Shown piece after piece: positions 1-10,783 of a stretch of DNA of 64,000 nucleotides. This DNA is from Bolinopsis microptera (Eukaryota; Ctenophora; Tentaculata; Lobata; Bolinopsidae), in the NCBI RefSeq assembly GCF_026151205.1, contig NC_087079.1, positions 1,204,028 to 1,268,027 of the forward strand. The letters are read 5' to 3'. The notes beneath the pieces are model-generated. The model did no database searches. It worked only from the letters and a program-made list of their open reading frames with translations, and was not told the origin of the DNA. Numbering within the stretch: the first letter of the stretch is position 1; every line of letters begins with the position of its first letter. Made by a program: the position numbers and the translations under genes.

Positions 1-31
1 TGAGATCTTATCTCAACCACTTACTCTCCAG

Positions 32-342
32 GGTTCTGGGTAGGAGTATCCACAGGCCGGACAACAGACAGTCATATCTCCGACCTCCTCACTTCATACC
101 CTCTTCTCCGGCATCTAGTGACCCAGTACCGTGTCTTCTCCCCACTTCTCTCATACTATTCTAGAACCTTCACGGAGGAACCAAGGTTTTATAAAGTTGA
201 CGAGGGTGGTGTTGTGGAGAAGGTCGTGTTTGGGGACAAGAGGTTTACGGAGACTAATGCTTTTAGTGAAGTTTTGGAGGTTGGGAAGTACCTATTTGTT
301 GGGTCTCCTTTCTCTAGGAGTATTTTTAGAGTTACTTTGTGA
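32..342 (+). CDS. APMAP: APMAP-like (strictosidine-synthase-like) protein, last exon
   Basis: This is the 3' terminal exon of a gene that begins upstream of the window. A pyrimidine-rich acceptor ends with AG at 30-31, and the frame is then open to TGA at 340-342. The protein starts FWVGVSTGR, which matches the GYWVG-type segment near the C-terminus of adipocyte plasma-membrane-associated protein. It ends with KYLFVGSPFSRSIFRVTL, matching the family's final beta-propeller strand (H-LYLGSF-SPFLCRL type). The family is a six-bladed beta-propeller related to strictosidine synthase and paraoxonase, usually a type II membrane protein with arylesterase-like activity. Only about the last 104 residues are visible, so neither the catalytic part nor the membrane anchor can be judged. 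Homology was recognised from memory, not by a search. Confidence 0.75.
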
Positions 343-1089
343 CGACTGACGGTCTTCATTCCTTAGAAAATGATTAGCAAATGGTACTATACCAGAAAGC
401 CAAGGGTCGATTGAGTCCTCGGCCTCGGCCTCGGTTTTACCAGGGAATAGCGATTTTTCCTCGGCCTCGGTCAGGAGGACAATTCCTCGGTTTGCCTCGG
501 CCTCGGTTTTATCAAACCAAAATTTCCTCGGCCTCGGTCACAAATCCTGCCCTCGGTCGACCCTTGCAGAAAGCTTTATCTCGGTTGGCTGAGAATTGTT
601 GTCGCAAATCTCCAGACTGTAAGACGTAAGTTCAGATTGGGAGAAACAGACAATTATGCTTTACTAATTGATTGCGGTGACTGGATAATCGTGCAAGAGA
701 ATCTCTTCGCGGTTTTCAAATTGTGTATTATCTTATGAACTTCAAAGAGTAAAATGACACAGCCAAAAGATGTTTGGTCACATCATCAGATTGTTGTTAC
801 CCTGATACAGTACACCCTATCACAGTATCAGTTATCAGTGTATCAGAATAATTTTAATTGAATTACCTTGAAATACCATGGCTTCACGACTGAGCACGCT
901 GTATCATATTTATCTCGAAGTCTTTTTATTTTGTTTGCTCTCTCATTTTTATTTGACGATGTGGTACATAAATTAACTTATTATCTTACAGTATTGATTT
1001 AATACAATTTTTAACATACCAAAAATTTGTTTTTTTGAGTGAGAATTATAAAAAAAGCTGTTTCTCCCATAAGCTAGGTCTTTCCCAGA
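343..1089. other. Intergenic spacer with MITE
   Basis: Spacer between the APMAP-like stop and the PLPPR-like start. Apart from the hAT-type MITE at 401-566 it is AT-rich DNA with no convincing exon. A short imperfect repetition of ATCAG/TATCAG occurs near 815-845. Confidence 0.6.
401..566. mobile_element. hAT-type MITE made of CCTCGG repeats
   Basis: A 166-bp non-autonomous element. It begins CAAGGGTCGA and ends TCGACCCTTG (perfect 10-bp terminal inverted repeat). It is flanked by a perfect 8-bp target-site duplication, CAGAAAGC at 393-400 and 567-574. An 8-bp duplication and a short TIR starting CA are the hallmark of hAT insertions. The interior is almost entirely about eleven CCTCGG/CTCGG hexamers separated by T-rich spacers. 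There is no coding capacity. Subterminal arrays of short motifs are the known transposase-binding sites of hAT elements, so this looks like a minimal set of ends; that role is inference. Confidence 0.8.
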
Positions 1090-3004
1090 ATGTTGAACAT
1101 AGCTGAAAATGTTTGGTTATTTCTGGTTGATGCTGTTTCTTTTTTCTTGGTTTGTGGAATTTACCTCGGCTTCAAAAGTTCAACATCGCTACCAATCTAC
1201 TCAGAAGAGTTTGTAAAGAATGATGTAGATTACATGGTTAGTGCCTACTCCGCCTAATCGTACATCAATGATAGCAAATGTAGATATTGCGGAATGATTC
1301 AATGGTATGATTAGTGATTAGTGATTACAGCTATACTATTGTTTGGCAAACAAGTCGGATATCAATTGTGGTTCATAGCTAAGCCAGGTGCCAAACAGGT
1401 TTGGCACATCAAACCACAAGTAATTATATTTTAAACATCCTGATTTAGTGGGTGTGTCATTCATAAAAGTAAAAAATGGAAAATGTTACATTGATATCAG
1501 ACGTTAATAGATGCGATAAATATATTCTAAAGTGCTCCTCTTCAATCTTAAATCAACTCCAGATAAACAAATCGACCCTAATTTGCAGGTTCCCTACCAA
1601 CAACCAACATTAAGTGCTGGGTTGATGTCTCTGTTATCACACGTTACACCTGTTATCTTCATACTTGTACTATGTACCTTACGTGCTTTGCAGGTAAGAC
1701 ACATTCTTTTCCATCATTGAAAACAGAATGACAATATCCTGTTAAGTGCAACTCTTATTCGACGATCACTATATCACTGTTTATATATAATGGAAGACAT
1801 GGTAAAGGTACAAAACATTTTTTCAGAAAGAAGGATTTAACACAGGACTTAAATCCCAAGTGCCTCCCCAAAGACTGAGACAGCTCAAGATGCCTCCAGC
1901 AGTTGCAGGAGGGTTCCTCTACACTGGTTACTTCTTCTTTGGAGCTTGTCTGATGGGACTCCTGAACAAAGGAGTAGCTCATATGGTCGGGAGACTGTCC
2001 CCCAACTTCCTAGACGTGTGTAAACCAGATTATTCTGAGGAGACCTCTGTTTATACAAGACAAATGTGTACAGGTGTGTGAGGGCTCCATAGAAACAAGC
2101 TGCTCAGTTCTCAATCATAGTTTGTCTACATTGTGCAATAATTGCTACCTAGTATTTAATAAAATAATTGTTATGGTTTTTTGAGTTTTGTCAGTTCTTT
2201 AATGAGATAAAGCAAAAGGTGTATCTAGGAACTGAAGAAGATATCGTGAAAGCCTCTCTTTCATTCCCCTCCGAGTATGCTGCTCATCTTTCCTACGGGT
2301 TCCTGTTTAATGCAGCTATAGTATCCTGTATACCACAACTAAGAAAGGTAAGACCACGTCAGAGGAGGGGACTGCGTTCATTAATATTCCTTTTTTCTAA
2401 TATCTTAACATGTGACAGTAAGATTTTTATGAGTTTTAATTATGTAGACCATATTTATAGGATTATAGTCTTATAATTGGAAATTAGGGATACTTTATGA
2501 AGAAATATTATAAAGTGCATCAAGAATTATTTTTTATTGTTCTGTTTGAAAATGTATACTTTACAGGTACCAATGACACGACTACTGTGCTTGTTTATCT
2601 TAGTGGTTCTACCCATCCTTGGTGGTTTATCAAGATACGCAGAGGGCTTTAACCACCTTGTTGATGTTATTGTTGGGATTGTTGTTGGATTTGCTTGTTC
2701 TGCATTTATCGTAGTGAACCCTCTCAGGTAATTAATACGATAATTATATTTCTCGAAGTATTCTGATACTATGCATAAACTTATCTCTGTGTGCACTTGA
2801 TGTTTTTAACTTTATAAGTAGTAATATCTAATCATTTTCTTTTGAGTATTGTGAAAATCCATAGATGTTACAATAAATACGTTACTAATATTCAGGTTAT
2901 TTGGAACATTAGAAAGCACTAACAGTTGCACTAACGAGGAGACAATCCAACCAGAAGATTCTAAGCAAACTTCTGACGTAGCGTTCCAGCAGACAATTAG
3001 CTGA
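1090..3004 (+). CDS. Phospholipid phosphatase-related protein (PLPPR/LPPR-like), six exons
   Basis: Exons are 1090-1236, 1589-1693, 1827-2073, 2229-2347, 2567-2727 and 2896-3004. Phases 0,0,1,0,2 close exactly and give about 295 residues with several hydrophobic segments, typical of PAP2-fold membrane proteins. Exon 3 ends GRLSPNFLDVCKPDYS, closely resembling PLPPR proteins (GHLTPYFLTVCKPNY). All three catalytic motifs of true lipid phosphate phosphatases look altered. In C1 the Lys and Arg positions are replaced (RP becomes SP). In C2 SGH is replaced by PSE (SFPSEYAAH). In C3 SR-x5-H becomes SR-x5-N (SRYAEGFNHLVD). The same kinds of changes define the PLPPR group, which has lost phosphatase chemistry and acts in membrane and neurite regulation in vertebrates. 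A short charged tail follows the last TM. The 3' end of the last exon abuts a tandem duplication. Confidence 0.82.
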
Positions 3005-4417
3005 ACCCTTGACAGCAGACAATTAGCTGAACCCTTGACAGCAGACAGCAGATATGCTTCATTTCCAGAATGTTTGAAATGATTTACTGGCAGTATCATT
3101 GAAGTTCCATTTAAAGTGATACAGCTAAATTTCACTCCTGAAAATTGTACAGAACAGTTATATTGCATTATACACCTTGAACTTCAGATCGATTTCAAAA
3201 TAGGTAGTCTTAAAATATTTTTTCTATAATTAATATGTTATCTGACAAATATGTTATCTTGACAAACTCTTCTAAAGAGGAACTGCAAACCCTGATGCGG
3301 GACAGGGATATAAGGAGGGGGTTATATGGCGCGGACGTAGATCGGACTTAGTTCCAACATAGTAGTAGTAGTTATCTGGAGTGTCGTTCTGGTTCACAGA
3401 TTTAAAGAAAGGTAATATGCGTCAGATGTCTGAGACCCTCAATAGTAAGACCAAATTTTCAGTCAGTTTAAGATTCGTCTTTGATAAAAAAGAGATGCTC
3501 ACCAAGCGTGAAAATTTTAAAGGTGGTGTTTTCATGAAAAGGATTCTGCACATGATTTTATGATTATCAAATGTTCGAAACAACAATCCCTAAAAGTGGT
3601 ACATGTATGACTTTTATTTGTTCAATACCAGTGACCATGGAGCAAATAATCTCCCATTTTCAGTTTTTGAAGATGAAATTTCCAGGACTGACATTTTACA
3701 GTCTTGACCAAACCCTTGACAGCAGACAATTAGCTGAACCCTTGACAGCAGACAGCAGATATGCTTCATTTCCAGAATGTTTGAAATGATTTACTGGCAG
3801 TATCATTGAAGTTCCATTTAAAGTGATACAGCTAAATTTCACTCCTGAAAATTGTACAGAACAGTTATATTGCATTATACACCTTGAACTTCAGATCGAT
3901 TTCAAAATAGGTAGTCTTAAAATATTTTTTCTATAATTAATATGTTATCTGACAAATATGTTATCTTGACAAACTCTTCTAAAGAGGAACTGCAAACCCT
4001 GATGCGGGACAGGGATATAATGAGGGGGTTATATGGCGCGGACGTAGATCGGACTTAGTTCCAACATAGTAGTAGTAGTTATCTGGAGTGTCGTTCTGGT
4101 TCACAGATTTAAAGAAAGGTAATATGCGTCAGATGTCTGAGACCCTCAATAGTAAGACCAAATTTTCAGTCAGTTTAAGATTCGTCTTTGATAAAAAAGA
4201 GATGCTCACCAAGCGTGAAAATTTTAAAGGTGGTGTTTTCATGAAAAGGATTCTGCACATGATTTTATGATTATCAAATGTTCGAAACAACAATCCCTAA
4301 AAGTGGTACATGTATGACTTTTATTTGTTCAATACCAGTGACCATGGAGCAAATAATCTCCCATTTTCAGTTTTTGAAGATGAAATTTCCAGGACTGACA
4401 TTTTACAGTCTTGACCA
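3004..4417. repeat. 707-bp tandem duplication (2 copies)
   Basis: Bases 3004-3710 and 3711-4417 are nearly identical; one difference seen is AAGGAGG against AATGAGG near 3315/4022. The unit starts with a short repeat of AACCCTTGACAGCAGAC shared with the last codons and stop region of the PLPPR-like gene. It ends with the satellite-type block CCATTTTCAG...CAGTCTTGACC. It therefore links the gene's 3' UTR to the satellite that follows. Small identical ORFs in both copies (for example at 3381 and 4088) are by-products of the duplication. Confidence 0.9.
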
Positions 4418-7400
4418 ATTTTTTCACCCGCAACCAATTATTAAGTCAACTATAGATGCCAAATGACACGATTGAGGAGCTGGAAGTTTGATTTCGGTCG
4501 GAGGAAGCCCACAGCAGAAAGCTTAACAAAACGAAAAGTTGTATTTTCAAAAGTCTGTCCCATTTTCAAATATGAAATTTTCTGAACACAAATTTGACAG
4601 ATTGGATGAAATGTTTGGCCAGAAACCAATTAGTCAGTTAATTGATGATGGTATGAAACCAAATTGGATACTGGGAGTCAAAATCCCGAACAAAATTGCA
4701 AAATCATGTTGTCCCAATCTTTGTCCCATTTTCAGTTTTTGAAGATGAAATTTCCAGGACTGAAATATTACAGTCATGACCGATTTTTTACCCGCAACCA
4801 ATTAGTAAGTCAACTATAGATGCCAAATGACACGATTGAGGTGCTGGAAGTTTGATTTCGGTCGGAGGAAACCCACAGCAGAAAGCGTAACAAAACGAAA
4901 AATTGTATTTTCAAAAGTCTGTCCCATTTTCAAATATGAAATTTTCTGAACACAAATTTGACAGATTGGATGAAATGTTTGGCCAGAAACCAATAAGTCA
5001 GTTAATTGATGATGGTATGAAACCAAATTGAGGTACTGGGAGTCAAAATCCCGAATAAAATTACAAAATCATGTTGTCCCAATCTCTGTCCCATTTTCAG
5101 TTTTTGAAGATGACATTTTCAGGACTGAAATTTTACAGTCTTGACCGATTTTTTGACACGCAACCAATAAGTAAGTCAACTATAGATGCCAAATGACACG
5201 ATTGAGATGCTGGAAGTTTGATTTCGGTCGGAGGAAGCCCACAGCAGAAAGTGTAACAAAACGAAAAGTTGTATTTTCAAAAGTCTGTCCCATTTTCAAA
5301 TATGAAATTTTCTGAACACAAATTTGACAGATTGGATGAAATGTTTAGCCAGAAACCAATTAGTCAGTTAATTGATGATGGTATGAAACCAAATTGAGGT
5401 ACTGGGAGTCAAAATCCCGAATAAAATTACAAAATCATGTTGTCCCAATCTCTGTCCCATTTTCAGTTTTTGAAGATGAAATTTCCAGGACTGAAATTTA
5501 CAGTCTTGACCGATTTTTTGACCCGCAACCAATAAGTAAGTCAACTATAGATGCCAAATGACATGATTGAGGAGCTGGAAGTTTGATTTCGGTCGGAGGA
5601 ATTTCACAGCAGAAAGCTTAACAAAACGAAAAGTTGTATTTTCAAAAGTCTGTCCCATTTTCAAATATGAAATTTTCTGAACACAAATTTGACAGATTGG
5701 ATGAAATGTTTGGCCAGAAACCAATTAGTCAGATAATTGATGATGGTATGAAACCAAATTGAGGTACTGGGAGTCAAAATCCCGAATAAAATTACAAAAT
5801 CATGTTGTCCCAATCTCTGTCCCATTTTCAGTTTTTGAAGATGAAATTTCCAGGACTGAAATATTACAGTCATGACCGATTTTTTACCCGCAACCAATTA
5901 GTAAGTCAACTATAGATGCCAAATGACACGATTGAGGTGCTGGAAGTTTGATTTCTGTCGGAGGAAGCCCACAGCAGAAAGTGTAACAAAACGAAAAGTT
6001 GTATTTTCAAAAGTTTGTCCCATTTTCAAAGATGAAATTTTCTGAACACAAATTTGACAGATTGGATGAAATGTTTGGCCAGAAACCAATTAGTCAGTTA
6101 ATTGATGATGGTATGAAACCAAATTGAGGTACTGGGAGTCAAAATCCCGAATAAAATTACAAAATCATGTTGTCCCAATCTCTGTCCCATTTTCAGTTTT
6201 TGAAGATGAAATTTCCAGGACCGAAATTTTACAGTCTTGACCGATTTTTTGACCCGCAACCAATAAGTAAGTCAACTATAGATGCCAAATGACACGATTG
6301 AGGTGCTGGAAGTTTGGATTTCGGTCGGAAGAAGCCCACAGCAGAAAGCGTAACAAAACGAAAAGTTGTATTTTTAAAAGTCTGTCCCATTTTCAAATAT
6401 AAAATTTTCTGAACACAAATTTGACAGATTGGATGAAATGTTTGGCCAGAAACCAATTAGTCAGTTAATTGATGATGGTATGAAACCAAATTGAGGTACT
6501 GGGAGTCAAAATCCCGAATAATATTACAAAATCATGTTGTCCCAATCTCTGTCCCATTTTCAGTTTTTGAAGATGAAATTTCCATGACTGAAATTTTACA
6601 GTCTTGACCGATTTTTTGACCCGCAACCAATAAGTAAGTCAACTATACATGCCAAATGACACGATTGAGATGCTGGAAGTTTGATTTCGGTCGGAGGAAG
6701 CCCACAGCAGAAAGTGTAACAAAACGAAAAGTTGTATTTTCAAAAGTCTGTCCCATTTTCAAATATGAAATTTTCTGAACACAAATTTGACAGATTGGAT
6801 GAAATGTTTGGCCAGAAACCAATTAGTCAGTTAATTGATGATGGTATGAAACCAAATTGGATACTGGGAGTCAAAATCCCGAATAAAATTACAAAATCAT
6901 GTTGTCCCAATCTCTGTCCCATTTTCAGTTTTTGAAGATGAAATTTCCAGGACTGAAATTTTACAGTCTTGACCGATTTTTTGACCCGCAACCAATAAGT
7001 AAGTCAACATTAGATGCCAAATGACACGATTGAGATGCTGGAAGTTTGATTTCGGTCGGAGGAAGCCCACAGCAGAAAGTGTAACAAATTGAAAAGTTGT
7101 ATTTTTAAAAGTCTGTCCCATTTTCAAATATGAAATTTTCTGAACACAAATTTGACAGATTGGATGAAATGTTTATCCAGAAACCAATTAGTCAGTTAAT
7201 TGATGATGGTATGAAACCAAATTGAGGTACTGGGAGTCAAAATCCCGAATAAAATTACAAAATCATGTTGTCCCAATCTCTGTCCCATTTTCAGTTTTTG
7301 AAGATGAAATTTCCATGACTGAAATTTTACAGTCTTTACCGATTTTTTGACCCGCAACCAATTAGTAAGTCAACTATAGATGCCAAATGACACGATTGAG

Positions 7401-9106
7401 GTGCTGGAAGTTTGGATTTCGGTCGGAAGAAGCCCACAGCAGAAAGCGTAACAAAACGAAAAGTTGTATTTTCAAAAGTCTGTCCCATTTTCAAATATGA
7501 ATTTTTCTGAACACAAATTTGACAGATTGGATGAAATGTTTAGCCAGAAACCAATTAGTCAGTTAATTGATGATGGTATGAAACCAAATTGAGGTACTGG
7601 GAGTCAAAATCCCGAATAAAATTACAAAATCATGTTGTCCCAATCTCTGTCCCATTTTCAGTTTTTGAAGATGAAATTTCCAGGACCGAAATTTTACAGT
7701 TTTGACTGATTTTTTGAACCGCAACCAATAAGTAGGTCAATTATAGAGGCTAATTGACACGATTGAGATGCTGGAAGTTTGATTTCGGTCGGAGGAAGCC
7801 CACAGCAGAAAGCGTAACAAAACGAAAAGTTGTATTTTCAAAAGTCTGTCCCATTTTCAAATATGAAATTTTCTGAACACAAATTTGACAGATTGGATGA
7901 AATGTTTAGCCAGAAACCAATTGCAATGAGTCAGTTAATTGATGATGGTATGAAACCAAATTGAGGTACTGGGAGTCAAAATCCCGAATAAAATTACAAA
8001 ATCATGTTGTCCCAATCTCTGTCCCATTTTCAGTTTTTGAAGATGACATTTCCAGGACTGAAATTTTACAGTCTTGACCGATTTTTTGACCCGCAACCAA
8101 TAATTAAGTCAACTATAGATGCCAAATGACACGATTGAGATGCTGAAAGTTTGATTTCGGTCGGAGGAAGCCCACAGCAGAAAGTGTAACAAAACGAAAA
8201 GTTGTATTTTCAAAAGTTTGTCCCATTTTCAAAGATGAAATTTTCTGAACACAAATTTGACAGATTGGATGAAATGTTTGGCCAGAAACCAATTAGTCAG
8301 TTAATTGATGATGGTATGAAACCAAATTGGATACTGGGAGTCAAAATCCCGAACAAAATTGCAAAATCATGTTGTCCCAATCTTTGTCCCATTTTCAGTT
8401 TTTGAAGATGACATTTCCAGGACTGAAATTTTACAGTCTTTTACCCGCAACCAATTAGTAAGTCAACTATAGATGCCAAATGACACGATTGAGATGCTGG
8501 AAGTTTGATTTCGGTCGGAGGAAGCCCACAGCAGAAAGTGTAACAAAACGAAAAGTCGTATTTTCAAAAGTCTGTCCCATTTTCAAATATGAAATTTTCT
8601 GAACACAAATTTGACAGATTGGATGAAATGTTTGGCCAGAAACCAATTAGTCAGTTAATTGATGATGGTATGAAACCAAATTGAATACTGGAAGTCAAAA
8701 TCCCGAACAAAATTGCAAAATCATGTTGTCCCAATCTTTGTCCCATTTTCAGTTTTTGAAGATGAAATTTCCAGGACTGAAATTTTACAGTCTTGACCGA
8801 TTTTTTGACCCGCAACCAATAAGTAAGTCAACATTAGATGCCAAATGACACGATTGAGATGCTGGAAGTTTGATTTCGGTCGGAGGAAGCCCACAGCAGA
8901 AAGTGTAACAAATTGAAAAGTTGTATTTTTAAAAGTCTGTCCCATTTTGAAATATGAAATTTTCTGAACACAAATTTGACAGATTGGATGAAATGTTTGG
9001 CCAGAAACCAATTAGTCAGTTAATTGATGATGGTATGAAACCAAATTGAGGTACACTACTGGGAGTCAAAATCCCGAACAAAATTGCAAAATCATGTTGT
9101 CCCAAA
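4359..9106. repeat. 366-bp satellite array, about 13 copies
   Basis: A head-to-tail array with landmarks every about 366 bp. GATTTCGGTCGG or its variant occurs at about 4489, 4856, 5221, 5587, 5951, 6318, 6683, 7049, 7417, 7783, 8154, 8509 and 8874. Copies differ by scattered substitutions and small indels (for example a shortened copy near 8435). Each 366-bp unit is a diverged dimer. The half starting CCATTTTCAAATATG and the half starting CCATTTTCAGTTTTTG share a common order of motifs (AACCAAT-AGT-AGT-AA, ATTGAGGT-CTGG). Half spacing alternates about 167 and 198 bp. No coding function; the 67-96-residue ORFs are chance. Confidence 0.92.
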
Positions 9107-9546
9107 TTTAGGAACCGACCGGAAATCCGGCTGAATCCGGTTCCGGCCGGATATCCGGCTTCAAAATCCGGTTCCGGTTCCGGCTCCGGCTGGAAAAAAA
9201 TTTGCCGGATTTCAGTTTTTTTTACCGAAAATAAATCAAAAAAATATTTCGGCTAATAATGAACAGGGTAGCCTGAATCGTGGAAAAAAAGTGGTTTTCA
9301 GAAAAACTTTAAAAAAATTTTGACTTAGAAGTTTTTCGGTCCGAGTCGTTCTCGAGACGTACCTCCTGTATCGAGAGCTCCCGCTTCCGAGCTCGTGTTG
9401 CAAAGGGGAGGCCTGCCTTCCAAGATCACATTACCGGGGGAAACCTCGAGTCCAGAATTGTGTATCGATGGGTAGGTGCGGACTTCGAAAAACCGAAAAA
9501 ATATTTTCGGCTAATAATGAACAGGGTAGCCTGAATCGTGGAAACC
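9107..9546. other. CCGG-rich remnant with 39-bp direct repeat
   Basis: The satellite breaks at about 9106 and is followed by 100 bp packed with CCGG, CCGGTT and CCGGCT motifs. It is very similar in style to the two hAT MITEs at 401 and 37694, but no matching terminal inverted repeat was found, so the element may be truncated. A 39-bp direct repeat (TTCGGCTAATAATG...GTGGAAA) occurs at 9248-9286 and 9506-9544. It brackets a GC-richer 220-bp segment of unknown origin. The second copy ends exactly where the Penelope-like coding sequence begins. Confidence 0.55.
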
Positions 9547-9574
9547 TCTAGCAGACACTACCGTCGAGAACAAA

Positions 9575-10341
9575 TTGGGTGCACTTCGACGAGATCTGAT
9601 CAACATCACCAAGACAGCTCAAGTCACACCCAATCTCACTCCAAAACAACGAACTGCCCTCAGAAACCTGAAGAACAATGAAGACCTTCAAATTTCCGTC
9701 GCTGACAAAACAGCAGAGTTTGTAGTAATGCCTAAAGAAGATCACATCAGGACAACTACAACTCACCTCAACAATGGAAACGTCTACAAGAAGATCGATA
9801 TACCACAGGATAAACTGGGCAAACAAAAGTACATAAACAAGTTAACTAAAACTCTAGAAGACGATGTTAACTCAACATTCAAGAACATTGCCAAGAGTCG
9901 TAATCTCCCTCAAGATGTTACTAACCTGTTAATGAGCCATCACACCACCCTCGCTACTGCAAGAGTGATGCTTAAAACCCACAAGTACACAAGTGATGAG
10001 ATCAAGACTCTTAACCCTGACACAATGAAAACTAGACTTATTGTTTCAGGCTGCAACTCCCCTTTCCACAAAATCCTTTGGTTCGTCTGTCACATTCTAT
10101 CTCCTCTGATGAATCTAGTACCTCCTCATTTGAAAAACACTCACGATTTTCTTCGAAGGATTAGAAACATCACACCAAATGATCTGAAGAGTCTTACTTT
10201 CTTTACAGCAGACGTCGAAGCTTTATACACCAATATCAACGTACTAACAGCAATAGAAGATGTCATGGAATTTGCCAAAGAAAATAGACAGTCAATCAGT
10301 ACATACGGTCTCCATCTCTCTGATTTACAAGAACTACTATA
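9575..10341 (+). pseudogene. Penelope RT, N-terminal fragment
   Basis: Open frame of 255 codons from the first visible codons of the truncated element to a TAG at 10340-10342. It contains the Penelope thumb/finger-like N-terminal motif (SVADKTAEFVV around residue 40), the LIVSGCNSPFH block and the TADVEALYTNI block with the first catalytic aspartate. It ends just after that block, so the RT catalytic core is split across frames. Upstream codons from 9547 are in the same frame, and no methionine start is evident. Confidence 0.8.
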
Positions 10342-10783
10342 GAGACAACCCTAGGAAAGTCATATTTTGTCTACAACAATCAAGTCTACCTACAGCTTCT
10401 TGGATTGTTCATGGGAACCAACCCTGCACCTATACTAGCTACTGTCAAAATGTGGAAAAACTTTCCATCTGCGTAGACCTGAGGATAACACTGCCCACCT
10501 ACAGCAGGTTTACGACGATCTAAACGGAGCCACCACCAACAGACGAAAAGCTCAGCAACTGTGCAACCTCATCGAACAACAAGATCCTGACAAACTTATC
10601 AAACTAACTGTAGACTACCCTGACAATCAGAACGACTTTGTTCCCTTCCTCAACACGTTAATAAAGATCGACTCAGATGGAATAGTACATTCTAGACTCT
10701 ACAGAAAACCACAGAAAAAGCCACTCACCCTCCACTACAACTCTCATCATACAACACGTACAAAGAATGCTACTGTTGAGAGT

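Noticed and set aside
381-629. 82-codon ORF rich in RPRP
   Set aside because: It is the translation of the CCTCGG hexamer MITE, which has clear transposon ends.
2168-2228. Acceptor at 2199 (TTTTGTCAG) for PLPPR exon 4
   Set aside because: It needs a different upstream donor and adds twelve residues absent from the family. The acceptor at 2227-2228 fits the phase of the donor at 2073 and gives MCTGTEEDIVKA, as in PLPPR proteins.
4539-9011. Repeated 67-96-codon ORFs in the satellite
   Set aside because: They appear only in copies where a TGA happens to be mutated, and they do not continue across units.
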